Shown here piece by piece: positions 43,575-53,037 of a stretch of 64,000 bases of DNA. The notes beneath the pieces are model-generated. The model saw only the letters and a list, made by a program, of their open reading frames with translations, did not search any database and was not told the origin of the DNA. The DNA lies in NCBI GenBank assembly GCA_002307215.1, contig DBTU01000058.1, positions 62,001 through 126,000 of the forward strand. The letters run 5' to 3'. This stretch comes from Lachnoclostridium sp. UBA1308. Lineage in GTDB: Bacteria > Bacillota > Clostridia > Lachnospirales > Lachnospiraceae. The position numbers and the translations under genes were made by a program. Position 1 is the first letter of the stretch. Each line of letters opens with the position of its first letter.

Positions 43575-45062
43575 TTATTTATTTGTACTGTCTTCCGTAT
43601 CGTCTTTCGTACTACCTAGTTTAGGATTCTTACCTAAGGTCACCGTAACAGTTGCCTCTTTATACTCACCATCAGTATTTCGCATATAGGTTATTTTAAC
43701 CTCTGTACCCACCTTTTTACTGTTTACATATTCCGCCAACTGTGTAATTGAAGTAATCTCGATATCATCTGCCTTCGTGATAACATCCTCTGCCTTTAAT
43801 CCGGCCTGCTCAGAAGCCGACCCTGGGTAAATTTCACTAATATATACACCGACCGGAATATTATAATAAGAGGAAACATCCTCGGTAACATCATAACCGC
43901 CAATGCCAAGATAACCCTGCTCTTCAGCACTTAAGATTTCGCGACTCATCAGTTCTTTGATGATCGGTGTAGCACTGGATATGGGTATTGCATACCCCAT
44001 GCCTTCTACCTCATCAGAAGCATATTTTATCGTGTTAATTCCGACCACTTCACCCTGCATATTAATCAAGGCACCACCGCTGTTACCCGGATTAATCGCA
44101 GCATCCGTCTGTAAGAAGGTCATTTTCTTTGATCCGTTATATCCATCGGAAACATCAATTTCACGATCCTTTGCACTGATATATCCAACTGTAACTGACT
44201 GACCATAGCCGAGTGCATTACCGATTGCAACTGCCATCTCACCGACCTTAATCGAATCCGAATTCCCCAACTTTGCCACTGTGATGACTGTCAAGGTATC
44301 AGCCGATATGTCACTGATATCTACTGATATCACCGCAAGATCAGCTGTTGTGTCAGTTCCCTTAATCACTGCCGTCTCTTTCGAACCGTCCTTAAACGTG
44401 ACTGATATTTCATTCGCACCTTCTACTACATGGTTATTGGTAGCAATCAACAGTTCTTTACTATCCTTACTAACTATGATTCCCGATCCACTGCTCTCAA
44501 CATCTTGACTTTGCTGCCCACCAAAAAAATCCTGCACGGTCTGAGTAGAAGAACAGTTAATTGATACGATTGACGGAAGCGTATTATCAGCCACCTCGGT
44601 GATTACTGATCGATCCGCTGTCTTTACTGTGGCAGCCTGCGTATAATTTACCTGATAATCTTTATTGTCCTGATCACCCGCCGAATTAATGAAACCAACA
44701 GAAAGCGCATTGGGATCTATTGTAACAACCAGCTTTTGCAGCCCGATAAAAACCGCTCCTGCAATGAGCCCAAAGCATACTGCCTTGGTTAGGAATCGTA
44801 TGACCTTACCACCCGACCCTTTTCTTTTCTTCTTTTGGGGTTCATCCGGTGTTTGATTCTGATTTTGATTCATATTTGGTGCAGGATTTCCATTCTGCCA
44901 TGTATTTGTTCCCTGATTATTAAGATATGGATTCGGATTACTGGGGACTTGCTCTGCCCAAAAGCTATATTCCGGTGCTTTATTATACTGATTCTGACTG
45001 TTCATTCTGTCATTGTCCCTACTGTCTCCCGGATTTGGATTGTTATTATTAAACTCTGTCAT
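43575..45062 (-). CDS. HtrA/DegP-like membrane-anchored serine protease
   Basis: A cell-surface quality-control protease, 495 residues. The N-terminal about 85 residues are Asn/Gln/Pro-rich and cytoplasmic, followed by one membrane helix (about 88-110). The trypsin-like domain has His211 (ATNNHVVEG), Asp241 (TTADLAVISVD) and Ser328 (NPGNSGGAL). One PDZ domain (about 385-475) includes GVYISEIYPGSASEQAGLK. The layout matches HtrA/YyxA-type proteins of Firmicutes. AAAGGAG lies close to the ATG. Transcription is divergent from the glycosyltransferase gene at 45406. Confidence 0.93.
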   Translation of the reverse strand: MTEFNNNNPNPGDSRDNDRMNSQNQYNKAPEYSFWAEQVPSNPNPYLNNQGTNTWQNGNPAPNMNQNQNQTPDEPQKKKRKGSGGKVIRFLTKAVCFGLIAGAVFIGLQKLVVTIDPNALSVGFINSAGDQDNKDYQVNYTQAATVKTADRSVITEVADNTLPSIVSINCSSTQTVQDFFGGQQSQDVESSGSGIIVSKDSKELLIATNNHVVEGANEISVTFKDGSKETAVIKGTDTTADLAVISVDISDISADTLTVITVAKLGNSDSIKVGEMAVAIGNALGYGQSVTVGYISAKDREIDVSDGYNGSKKMTFLQTDAAINPGNSGGALINMQGEVVGINTIKYASDEVEGMGYAIPISSATPIIKELMSREILSAEEQGYLGIGGYDVTEDVSSYYNIPVGVYISEIYPGSASEQAGLKAEDVITKADDIEITSITQLAEYVNSKKVGTEVKITYMRNTDGEYKEATVTVTLGKNPKLGSTKDDTEDSTNK

Positions 45063-45276
45063 ACGTAATCTCCTTTCAGCTCGAGCTATTCTCTAGCTTC
45101 TATTTGAGAGTTTAGCAAAGTATTGTGTTTAGATTGTGAAAATTATATAAGAAATAAAAGAAAGATAATAATTTGTATAATCAGGTCACCTGTCCTTACC
45201 AAAAATATTTAAACTATGTATTGGCGCATTGATCTATGACAAATCTGTTAAAATAATCTTAAGAAAAATTATATTG

Positions 45277-45305
45277 TTGAAATTCATATAATCATGTATT
45301 ATATT
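45277..45305 (+). promoter_or_regulatory. Promoter of the sugar-phosphate transferase gene
   Basis: TTGAAA (45277-45282), 17-base spacer, TATATT (45300-45305), about 100 bases before the start at 45406. The remainder of the divergent interval (45063-45276) is AT-rich, with no other feature I can support. Confidence 0.6.
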
Positions 45306-45405
45306 AGAGAAGTTAATCTAACGCTTGTTATGAGGATGAATCAGAAGTAGTTGTATTCTTTCCTTTAAATGAGCTATCACAAACTATTAAAAAGCAGGGA
45401 TTGAT

Positions 45406-46830
45406 ATGATAAAAGACAATCAAAAGATGTTTAACAGAGTGCACGTTCTGATGGACGCCTGCATAATAGTTATTTCGTATTTATTGACCTATTACCTTAG
45501 ATTTAAGAGCATTATCGCAGTGAAAATATCACTTCTTCGGGTAGAGCCGGGGACCTATCTGTCAATATCGGATTATGCAAAACGCCTGGTGTTTCTGGTT
45601 CCCGTGTATTTATTTGTTTATTATTTCAGTCGTCTGTATACACCAAAACGCGGCAAGCGCGGATTGACTGAAATATTCAATCTTTTTGTTGCCAACACCT
45701 ATGGCCTAGCCTTCTTCTTTGCTTATTTATATATAATTAAGGAGATTAATATTTCACGTATATATGCCGTACTCTTCTCTGTACTTAATATCATCCTAGG
45801 TATCGTCTTTCGTATGGTGCTCTCCTATTCACTCAGAGTTGCACGCCGCAAAGGCTATAATTTAAAACATGTTCTTCTTGTCGGTTACGGACATTCTGCA
45901 GAGGCTTACATTGACCGAATATTTGCGAACCCTCAGTGGGGATACTATATTCATGGTATTCTCGATGACAATATAGAAGTCGGCACCATGTATAAGCATA
46001 TTCCTGTTATCGGTACGATTACGCATCTGAACGCTTTTCTGTTAAAGATGAATCTGGATGAAATCGCTATAACCTTGAGTGTTAAGGAATATGAAAAACT
46101 CGAAAAAATAGTTGGTATATGTGAAAAGTCCGGTGTTCATACTAAATTTGTTCCTGATTATTACAGTTTTATCCCAACTACACCTTATACCGAGGATCTG
46201 TATGGACTTCCTGTAATTAATATACGTAATGTACCGTTAAGTAATACCTATAACCGCATCATAAAACGAATTGTAGATATTGCCGGAGCGATTACTGCAT
46301 TAATTATTGCCGCTGCACCGATGCTATTGGTGTCGCTGATAATTAAAATCTCATCTCCCGGACCGGTTATTTTTTCACAAGTGCGTATCGGTAAGCATAA
46401 CAAGAAATTCAAGATGTATAAATTTCGTTCCATGGAGATTCAAGCAGAGAGCGATGAAAAGAAAGCATGGACAACCACTAACGATCCTAGGGTTACCGGT
46501 ATCGGGAAATTCATACGAAAGACCAGCATAGATGAACTTCCCCAATTATTTAACGTGTTAAAGGGTGATATGAGTCTTGTCGGACCACGGCCTGAACGCC
46601 CTTTCTTTGTAGATAAATTCAAGGAAGAAATACCTCGTTATATGATTAAGCATCAGGTTTCTCCCGGACTTACGGGATGGGCACAGATTAATGGCTACAG
46701 GGGTGATACCTCCATCCGTAAACGGATTGACCATGATTTGTATTATATAGAAAACTGGACTCTGGGTCTTGATATCAAAATACTGTTTTTAACAATATTC
46801 AAGGGCTTTATTAACAAAAATGCTTACTAA
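45406..46830 (+). CDS. Undecaprenyl-phosphate sugar-1-phosphate transferase
   Basis: Starts synthesis of a lipid-linked surface polysaccharide by moving a sugar-1-phosphate onto undecaprenyl phosphate. The N-terminal half has four to five membrane segments and a CoA-binding-like Rossmann region (LKHVLLVGYGHSAEAYIDRI). The C-terminal catalytic domain (about 285-474) shows the family hallmarks SSPGPVIFSQVRIGKH, MYKFRSM, TSIDELPQLFNVLKGDMS and VGPRPERP. The length of 474 fits the WbaP/CpsE-like polyprenyl glycosylphosphotransferase family. An LCP gene follows 27 bases later, which suggests the product is attached to the wall. Confidence 0.92.
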   Translation: MIKDNQKMFNRVHVLMDACIIVISYLLTYYLRFKSIIAVKISLLRVEPGTYLSISDYAKRLVFLVPVYLFVYYFSRLYTPKRGKRGLTEIFNLFVANTYGLAFFFAYLYIIKEINISRIYAVLFSVLNIILGIVFRMVLSYSLRVARRKGYNLKHVLLVGYGHSAEAYIDRIFANPQWGYYIHGILDDNIEVGTMYKHIPVIGTITHLNAFLLKMNLDEIAITLSVKEYEKLEKIVGICEKSGVHTKFVPDYYSFIPTTPYTEDLYGLPVINIRNVPLSNTYNRIIKRIVDIAGAITALIIAAAPMLLVSLIIKISSPGPVIFSQVRIGKHNKKFKMYKFRSMEIQAESDEKKAWTTTNDPRVTGIGKFIRKTSIDELPQLFNVLKGDMSLVGPRPERPFFVDKFKEEIPRYMIKHQVSPGLTGWAQINGYRGDTSIRKRIDHDLYYIENWTLGLDIKILFLTIFKGFINKNAY

Positions 46831-46857
46831 ACAAGTGGAAAGAAGGCAAATGCTCTT

Positions 46858-47880
46858 ATGGCAAACCCACAGAAAAAGAAACGAAAGAGTAAATTAATTA
46901 TCATTTTTATTATTGAGATCATCGTTCTCGCCATCATTATTACTGTCGGTATTTATGCATACCGTTCCATGCATAAATTACAACGTGACACGAGCCAGAA
47001 CGAAAACATACAAAAAAACGAAGATGTTGAGGTTATTGAGGGTTATCGAACAATTGCACTATTTGGTGGTGATTCCAGAGATAATCGACTAACAGACAGC
47101 ACGCACAGCGACACCATCATTATCGCCAGTATTAATAATAAAACAAAGGATGTAAAATTAGCCTCCGTGTATCGCGATACGTATGTTAAAATCTCCGACC
47201 GAAATGAGTTTGATAAAATTAATGCTGCATATTTCCGGGGTGGTTATTCCCTTGCACTTACAACATTAAATAAAAACTTTGACCTAGACATCTCTGAATA
47301 TGTTACCGTTAACTTCCGGGCTGTTGTGTATGCTGTTGATTTACTGGGCGGAATCGAAATTGATGTCCAAGATGATGAAGTAAAATGGCTGAACGGTTAT
47401 GTCAGAGAGCTGAATAGAATTAATAAAACGGATGTCGCCGGAATCAAAGCCTCCGGCAAACAGTTACTAAACGGTACACAAGCTACCGCCTATGCAAGAA
47501 TTCGTTATACCGACGGTGGCGATTTTAAGAGAACGCAACGTCAGAGACTGGTTGTAGATGAGGTTTTTAAGAAGCTCAAAAAATCTGATTTATCAACCAT
47601 TAACGGCTTCATCAACAAGGTCTTTCCGGAAGTATCCACGAATTTAAGTGATGTCGAGATGCTGAGCCTGGCTAAGGATATTCTATCCTATAACATCGTT
47701 GACCAGATAGGTTTCCCCTATGAAAAGGATGCACATAAGTATGATGGTATATCCTATGTATTCCCTACCGATCTGGCAGCGAACGTGATTAAGCTACATG
47801 AGTTTCTATATAATGATACAACCTATACACCAAGTGCAACTGTTCAGGAATATTCGGATTATATAGATACTCTGAAATAG
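46858..47880 (+). CDS. LytR-CpsA-Psr (LCP) family phosphotransferase
   Basis: Attaches glycopolymers (teichoic acid or capsule) to peptidoglycan on the outer face of the membrane. One membrane helix lies at residues about 11-31 after a short basic N-terminus (ANPQKKKRKSK). The LCP domain has the conserved FGGDSRDNRLTDSTHSDTII, ASVYRDTYVKI and the late arginines YARIRYTDGGDFKRTQRQR. The 340-residue length is normal. The start at 46858 has GAAGG 11 bases upstream. It is co-oriented with the sugar-phosphate transferase and ends at a good terminator. Confidence 0.92.
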   Translation: MANPQKKKRKSKLIIIFIIEIIVLAIIITVGIYAYRSMHKLQRDTSQNENIQKNEDVEVIEGYRTIALFGGDSRDNRLTDSTHSDTIIIASINNKTKDVKLASVYRDTYVKISDRNEFDKINAAYFRGGYSLALTTLNKNFDLDISEYVTVNFRAVVYAVDLLGGIEIDVQDDEVKWLNGYVRELNRINKTDVAGIKASGKQLLNGTQATAYARIRYTDGGDFKRTQRQRLVVDEVFKKLKKSDLSTINGFINKVFPEVSTNLSDVEMLSLAKDILSYNIVDQIGFPYEKDAHKYDGISYVFPTDLAANVIKLHEFLYNDTTYTPSATVQEYSDYIDTLK

Positions 47881-47898
47881 TATGAATTAATAAAAAGC

Positions 47899-47932
47899 TG
47901 CCGGTTCTCAATTTGAACCGGCAACTTTATTT
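47899..47932 (+). terminator. Terminator after the LCP gene
   Basis: TGCCGGTTC and GAACCGGCA form a 9-bp stem with a 7-base loop (47899-47923), followed by ACTTTATTT. Confidence 0.75.
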
Positions 47933-47983
47933 ACGTATGTGAACTATATATCTATTAACATGGGACTGTTGCAGATTTACTGG

Positions 47984-48034
47984 CAAAAATACAAGAGGCT
48001 TCATGTACTCCCCATAATGCACGTTATGAGGGGA
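47984..48034. repeat. Half-copy of the AAGAGGCTT palindromic repeat
   Basis: CAAAAATACAAGAGGCTTCA and the following GTACTCC match the left arm and flank of the hairpin at 19193-19249. The central CCCATAATGC / ATTATG-like inversion is present, but the right arm is missing: the sequence switches into the next element at 48036. Confidence 0.6.
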
Positions 48035-48035
48035 A

Positions 48036-48393
48036 TGAAAAAGTCCCTTCATAGACTTGACATGAATAAAGGTGTGTGATTGGCGTGTCAAAAGCCATAC
48101 AAATAACTTAAATTCGTTAATTTGCACATCTAATCCTCCGCTATAGCGTGATACAGAATATAGTTTGATGAGCAATTGTATGAAGTCGTTGGTACTTAGG
48201 TCCTGTATTTTAGGACCTTATGTACCACTACGTACTTCATCCAAGCGAGAGCGTATTGCGAACGAACTATATACTGCCTCACGCAATCAAGAAATGATAT
48301 TGTGCAAATTGACGAACCATAATTTAAATTTGGCTTTTGGCACTCCAATTATACAACTTTATTCATTTAGCTACCTAAAAAGGGACTTTTTCA
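48036..48393. mobile_element. Composite MITE-like palindromic element
   Basis: The ends TGAAAAAGTCCCTT and AAGGGACTTTTTCA, and their inner flanks (CATAGACTTGACATGAATA; ATACAACTTTATTCATTTAG), match the 81-bp palindrome at 8820-8900. Between them is about 270 bp absent from that copy, itself an inverted repeat: the ends ATTGGCGTGTCAAAAGCCA and its complement match at 17 of 19 positions (48079-48349). At the centre is the 49-nt core (48186-48234) shared with element A. No coding frame is credible. Its right end is seven bases from the stop of the downstream gene. Confidence 0.72.
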
Positions 48394-48400
48394 GTCCTTC

Positions 48401-49549
48401 TTATTCCTGTTCTATCAGCTTTATCAGACGATCAACCGCATTCCCGTCCGCATAGCTATAGTTTTCTCGAATAAAGGCCTCTATATCTTTGACATTCCAT
48501 TCGCTGTCCTTTATTAGCTTAACAACATTCTTGCATCGGTACGCAACCGGCCCCGGAACGAAGCTTTCATAATCATAATAACAGCCCCTGCCAGTATCCG
48601 AAAATTCATTATAATCATAAGCATAAAAGATCATCGATTGTTTCGTAATGCAATACTCAAATATAATTGACGAGTAATCCGTAATCAATATATCCGCAGC
48701 CAAAAGAAGTGCATTTAAATCCTTCTCAAAGGTAAATTGACAGATTTTCTGATCCATCTTCTCCTGCCGATAAGCTTCTGCTATATACGGATGAAGCCGA
48801 AGTCCTAGGTAATACTCCTCCGGGAGCTCCTTACTCAGTTCGTTGATCAGCCCATATAATTTCATATTCTCTTCGCTGTTATCCCGAAAGGTTGGTGCAT
48901 ACAGAATTAACTTACGGTCAGCAGGTATCTGATATTTCTGATAGATATATTCCTTATCCGGATTCTTACCGGTCTGTCCCATCTTGATCATTCTCAGAAA
49001 TAATTCATCCGTCCTTGGCAACCCAATCGGATATATAACCTCTTCCCTGACTCCAAACGCACCGGCATATTGTGATTTCGTGTCCTCCGAATTAACAATC
49101 AGATGAGTAATATTTGCATTAGCACGGCTTTCCAGTTCTCTTAGCTTTCCTTCATTGACATCCTGACCGAACTTCTTAATTGAGCCAGTACCATGCCAGA
49201 GCTGTATTACCTTTGTACCCTTCTTCCGTCTAAGATAGGCATAGGGAAGAAATACATTATCCATCAATATGATTTCAGCTCTTGCAAGTTCATAGGGCTT
49301 CACAAAGAAAAAGCGCAGCGCAGTTAAAAGGCCCGGCATACTTTTCACAAATTGAGTATCCCTTCTCGTAAGGTAGTTGAAGGAATAACCTTCTTTCCTG
49401 TTTTTCAAAGCTTTTACCGTAATACTGACATTGCTCCCTTCCCCATCGTCATGTGTCATAATGCAGAAAACTCTTTTTTTCTTAACAGGAATCGGCCTAA
49501 ATACCAGATATACCAGTGAAAATAGATAATATCCGAAAGTTTTTATCAT
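48401..49549 (-). CDS. CDP-glycerol glycerophosphotransferase family protein (TagB/TagF-like)
   Basis: A teichoic acid enzyme of 382 residues that transfers glycerol phosphate from CDP-glycerol. Typical Glyphos_transf motifs are QLWHGTGSIKKFGQD, LYAPTFRDNSEEN, RLHPYI and ITDYSSIIFEYCI; the histidine and the TDYSS stretch are the expected catalytic and nucleotide contacts. A hydrophobic N-terminus (GYYLFSLVYLVF) suggests membrane association. GGAGG is five bases before the ATG at 49549. It is shorter than full polymerases, so it may be a primase or a modest polymerase. Confidence 0.88.
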   Translation of the reverse strand: MIKTFGYYLFSLVYLVFRPIPVKKKRVFCIMTHDDGEGSNVSITVKALKNRKEGYSFNYLTRRDTQFVKSMPGLLTALRFFFVKPYELARAEIILMDNVFLPYAYLRRKKGTKVIQLWHGTGSIKKFGQDVNEGKLRELESRANANITHLIVNSEDTKSQYAGAFGVREEVIYPIGLPRTDELFLRMIKMGQTGKNPDKEYIYQKYQIPADRKLILYAPTFRDNSEENMKLYGLINELSKELPEEYYLGLRLHPYIAEAYRQEKMDQKICQFTFEKDLNALLLAADILITDYSSIIFEYCITKQSMIFYAYDYNEFSDTGRGCYYDYESFVPGPVAYRCKNVVKLIKDSEWNVKDIEAFIRENYSYADGNAVDRLIKLIEQE

Positions 49550-49616
49550 TATATCCTCCATGGTGCCGCTCTACGGCAAAATCTTTTCAAAAGGGGCTGT
49601 TGCGGCATTACATTCA

Positions 49617-50855
49617 TTATGCTTCTGCAATCTGTCGAATTAGGTCAACGACCTTTTTCGAAGCCTTTCCGTCATCCGCATGATTATATTTATGATAAAA
49701 CGCTTCCTGCCTGTCTTTAAAATCTTCGGGGTTATAGTGTAGAATGGAATCGATCAACCTCTCTGTTGTAAGGGTAACCGGCCCCGGTGCCTCTGCAAGA
49801 AAGTCAAAATAAAATCCTCTGAGCGTATCCCTGTACTCCTCTAAATCATAGCAGAAGAAATGCATAGGTCTCTTTAACAGGCTGTAATCAAACATAACCG
49901 AGGAATAATCGGTTATCAACAAATCAGCAATCAGATAGAGCAGCGAAATGTCATAACTTAAATTACAGGAATAAATAAAACCCTGATAGGGGCTCCAATC
50001 AATCTTATCCTTGACCAAATAATGATATTTAACAATCATAACATATTCATCACTTAATTTTTCCTGACATAGATCAAAATCCATGGCGCGATTGAATTTA
50101 TAATGTCCTTTTGCATAGAATTCATTATCTCTCCAGGTCGGAGCATACAATATTACCTTTTTACCTTGAGGAATCCCCAGTTGATTTTTAAGCTCGTTTA
50201 TATCCTTTTCATTATTCTTTGCAAACAGAATATCATTTCTCGGGTAACCTATCTCAAGCATTTCTTTGTCGAATGCAAACGCCCTACGAAATATCTCTGA
50301 TGAAAACCGGTTCTGAGATATCAGATAATCCCAAGTCTCGGTGTTTTCCGTAAAGTTCTTCTTGTAGTTATCGATACCGGTCTCACCCGCCATATGTACT
50401 GTGTCCATATCTAGGGCAAGTTTCTTAAGTGGAGTCCCATGCCAGGTCTGAATATAAGTTCCCTTTGTTTTTTTAATAATATATCTCGGCAGTCTTGTAT
50501 CACAAACCCATATTCCGGCTATCATAAACAAGAAAAAATATTTCAAGCGGTTACGCTTTACTGTTTTGCCTACACCCGCAATTTGTATGTTAGGCTTTTC
50601 CAAAACAAAGTAACAGTGATACTCTCTGTCCAGTCCCAGCCTTACCATTTCTTCGTAAATTGCCCTGGGACTACCCGTATAATTCCTTCCAAGATTACTT
50701 TCAAACATAATAATCTTTTTACTCATGGGCATAATCTTCACTCCAAGCCTGTAGGTCTTAAGAATTATGGTCATTCCCCTTTTCTTAAGCATTTTATGAA
50801 GTATCTTTTTACTCTTCTGCTTGAGTTCCGTGTATTTCCGAGTCAACAAATTCAT
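49617..50855 (-). CDS. CDP-glycerol:poly(glycerophosphate) glycerophosphotransferase (TagF-like)
   Basis: The second CDP-glycerol transferase, 412 residues. It has IQTWHGTPLKKLALDMDT, ILYAPTWRDNEFY, VKYHYLV and LITDYSSVMFDYSLLKRP, the same catalytic frame as its neighbour but clearly diverged. Basic N-terminal residues and a hydrophobic stretch point to the inner face of the membrane. Together the pair would build a poly(glycerol phosphate) chain: one as primase, one as polymerase, though which is which cannot be assigned. AGAAGG precedes the ATG, and tagD ends 19 bases upstream. Confidence 0.9.
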   Translation of the reverse strand: MNLLTRKYTELKQKSKKILHKMLKKRGMTIILKTYRLGVKIMPMSKKIIMFESNLGRNYTGSPRAIYEEMVRLGLDREYHCYFVLEKPNIQIAGVGKTVKRNRLKYFFLFMIAGIWVCDTRLPRYIIKKTKGTYIQTWHGTPLKKLALDMDTVHMAGETGIDNYKKNFTENTETWDYLISQNRFSSEIFRRAFAFDKEMLEIGYPRNDILFAKNNEKDINELKNQLGIPQGKKVILYAPTWRDNEFYAKGHYKFNRAMDFDLCQEKLSDEYVMIVKYHYLVKDKIDWSPYQGFIYSCNLSYDISLLYLIADLLITDYSSVMFDYSLLKRPMHFFCYDLEEYRDTLRGFYFDFLAEAPGPVTLTTERLIDSILHYNPEDFKDRQEAFYHKYNHADDGKASKKVVDLIRQIAEA

Positions 50856-50873
50856 TATATCCTTCTTTCAACT

Positions 50874-51275
50874 CTAATTTTTCTTAGAACCAAGATTTAA
50901 GTCCTGCTTAATCTTAGTTGTTGAGATACCATCAGTTCTGGGAAGATATACAACCTCACAATAATCCTTCAAGAAATCAAATTGTCCATTCCAGTCATCG
51001 CCCATAACAAACAAATCAATTTTGTTATCCACTACATCCGAAATCTTCTGCTCCCAGTTATATTCGGGAATTACCTCGTCTACATATTTGATTGCTTCAA
51101 GAATTATCTTTCTGTCTTCGTAGCTGTGATATGCCGATTTATGCTTAATCGCGTTAAACTCATCCGAAGAAAGAACTACTACTAAGTAGTCTCCAAGTTC
51201 TCTTGCCCGTCTCAGTAAATTAATATGACCTACATGTAAAAGATCATAGGTTCCATAAGTAATAACTTTTTTCAT
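50874..51275 (-). CDS. tagD: Glycerol-3-phosphate cytidylyltransferase
   Basis: Makes CDP-glycerol from CTP and glycerol-3-phosphate, the donor for the two transferases downstream. The 133-residue protein has the nucleotidyltransferase motif TYGTYDLLHVGHINLLRRA with the HxGH-type His14 and His17, VVVLSSDEFN, and the closing RTDGISTTKIKQDL (RTxGISTT). Length and motifs match TagD/TarD. AAAGGAG precedes the ATG. Confidence 0.95.
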   Translation of the reverse strand: MKKVITYGTYDLLHVGHINLLRRARELGDYLVVVLSSDEFNAIKHKSAYHSYEDRKIILEAIKYVDEVIPEYNWEQKISDVVDNKIDLFVMGDDWNGQFDFLKDYCEVVYLPRTDGISTTKIKQDLNLGSKKN

Positions 51276-51340
51276 AATTTATTATCTCCTTTATTAGTAT
51301 AAGTTGATGCATAGTGTACTGTATATCATTGACTTTTTAC

Positions 51341-52093
51341 TTAATCATTTCCATTATCGTTGATCTTAGCCTCATATATTATACTAACCTTCTTTACACT
51401 GCCTTTTGCAATCAGCTTACCCTTTTCCAATAATATGGCTCGATTACATAAACGGTTTACCTGCTCCAGTGAGTGTGAAACAAATAATACCGTGACCCCG
51501 CTGTCAAACATTGCTTTTATCTTTTTCTCACTCTTTTTTTTGAATTTGGCATCACCAACGGACAGCACTTCATCAAGGATCAGTATATCCGGCTGGACAA
51601 CGGTCGCAATAGAGAAGCCAAGCCTGGCCTTCATACCCGAGGAATAATTCTTCACAGGTACATTAATAAAATCACCTAATTCTGAGAATTCCACAATTTC
51701 ATCGTATTTTTCCCTGATAAAATCCTTGGAATATCCAAGCACCGCACCATATAAAAAGATATTCTCCGCACCGGTATATTGCGGATCAAAGCCTGCTCCC
51801 AACTCAAGTAAAGGTACCAGCTTACCCTTCGTCGTAACTTTACCCTCTGTTGCCTTCAAGACACCGGCGATGATTTTAAGCAACGTACTTTTGCCGGCTC
51901 CATTCAGTCCTAAGATTCCTAGTCTGTCTCCCTTGTTCAGTGAAAATGAAATTCCCTGCAATGCCCAGAATTCCTGGTATCTCAATTCGTTCTTAATCAT
52001 TTTAATAAAATACTCTTTTAGGTTGTCAACTTTCTTTTCCATCAAGTTAAATCTCATGCTGACATTATCAACCACCAATACCTTTTCTTCCAC
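51341..52093 (-). CDS. Teichoic acid/polysaccharide export ABC ATPase (TagH-like)
   Basis: The ATPase that powers export of the finished polymer with the permease next to it. Walker A is GLNGAGKSTLL, the signature KNYSSGMKARLGFSI, Walker B LILDEVLSVGDAKF and the H-loop VLFVSHSLEQVNRLC. The 250-residue length lacks the C-terminal extension of Bacillus TagH, as in many polysaccharide exporters (Wzt without a binding domain). The start is a GTG with GGAGG upstream. The stop of the permease gene is 27 bases ahead. Confidence 0.92.
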   Translation of the reverse strand: MEEKVLVVDNVSMRFNLMEKKVDNLKEYFIKMIKNELRYQEFWALQGISFSLNKGDRLGILGLNGAGKSTLLKIIAGVLKATEGKVTTKGKLVPLLELGAGFDPQYTGAENIFLYGAVLGYSKDFIREKYDEIVEFSELGDFINVPVKNYSSGMKARLGFSIATVVQPDILILDEVLSVGDAKFKKKSEKKIKAMFDSGVTVLFVSHSLEQVNRLCNRAILLEKGKLIAKGSVKKVSIIYEAKINDNGND

Positions 52094-52120
52094 AAAATCC
52101 TCCGATCCAGCGCAATAATC

Positions 52121-52900
52121 CTAGATATTTAGTATAAATTCGTCTTGTTTACGATAGAACATAAAAATACCGATAAACAATGTACCAAAGCTATAAATAA
52201 TCGAGATAAGCAGTTCCTCCCGGCCTAAAGGTCTTCCAAAAACTGCATCCCTGAAATTTGTGATGACGTCAAACAAAGGATTTACAATCTTTAAGATCGG
52301 TGCCTTATCAATAAATTTTTTATCTGTTATATCATAAAATATCGCAGAGGCGTACATAATCATCATAAGCATTACGCTCCATAAATATTCCAGGTCCCTG
52401 AAGAACACAGCCAAAGTTGCAAGAATCATTCCAATTCCTAAAGATAATACCAGTATCAGAAATAATGGTACTACTATCTGAAGGAGATAGAATGTAATTG
52501 ATACTTTAAACACTATCATCGCTGCTACCAAAATAATCATAGAAATTAAAAATGTAACAAAATTTGATAATATTGAAGATAGCGGATAGATGTATTTCGG
52601 AACATATACCTTCTTAATCATCGCACTATTACTGCGGATGGATTTCATCGCTGCCTTTGTGGAATTAGCGAAAAAAGAGTACATCAATCTACCGGTCAGA
52701 ATATAAACCGGGAAGTTTTGATCGCCCCTACCATACCATCCGGAAAAAACATACCACAAAACTAAAGTAGTTAATAGTGGCTCTAATAATGTCCATAACA
52801 TTCCCAGATAAGAGCTTCTATATTTCAACTTAATATCTTTCTTAACCAGTTCCTCTAAAAGGAATCTGTATTTATCGAAGTTCTTCCAAATTCTGTTCAC
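52121..52900 (-). CDS. Teichoic acid/polysaccharide export ABC permease (TagG-like)
   Basis: ABC-2 type permease, 259 residues with six membrane segments. RFLLEELVKKDIKLKYRSSY near the start is the interfacial helix typical of TagG/Wzm proteins, followed by LGMLWTLLEPLLTTLVLW. It pairs with the adjacent ATPase to move undecaprenyl-linked polymer across the membrane. The start at 52900 is a GTG preceded by GGAGG. The LCP protein encoded at 46858 would attach the exported polymer to the wall. Confidence 0.92.
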   Translation of the reverse strand: MNRIWKNFDKYRFLLEELVKKDIKLKYRSSYLGMLWTLLEPLLTTLVLWYVFSGWYGRGDQNFPVYILTGRLMYSFFANSTKAAMKSIRSNSAMIKKVYVPKYIYPLSSILSNFVTFLISMIILVAAMIVFKVSITFYLLQIVVPLFLILVLSLGIGMILATLAVFFRDLEYLWSVMLMMIMYASAIFYDITDKKFIDKAPILKIVNPLFDVITNFRDAVFGRPLGREELLISIIYSFGTLFIGIFMFYRKQDEFILNI

Positions 52901-53037
52901 ATCTACCTCCGTGATGCCGTTTTTCAGTACCGGTTACCGTCCAAAGACTGATTTTACCACTTTTTTTGTAGCATGTCCATCTTTCCATTCACAAACTCTG
53001 CAATAGAATCACCCAAACATTTGGTTATATTTAACAT

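Noticed and set aside
48165..48455. Plus-strand coding frame across the composite element
   Set aside because: It crosses the palindromic element and the end of a real minus-strand gene; it is a by-product of the inverted repeats.
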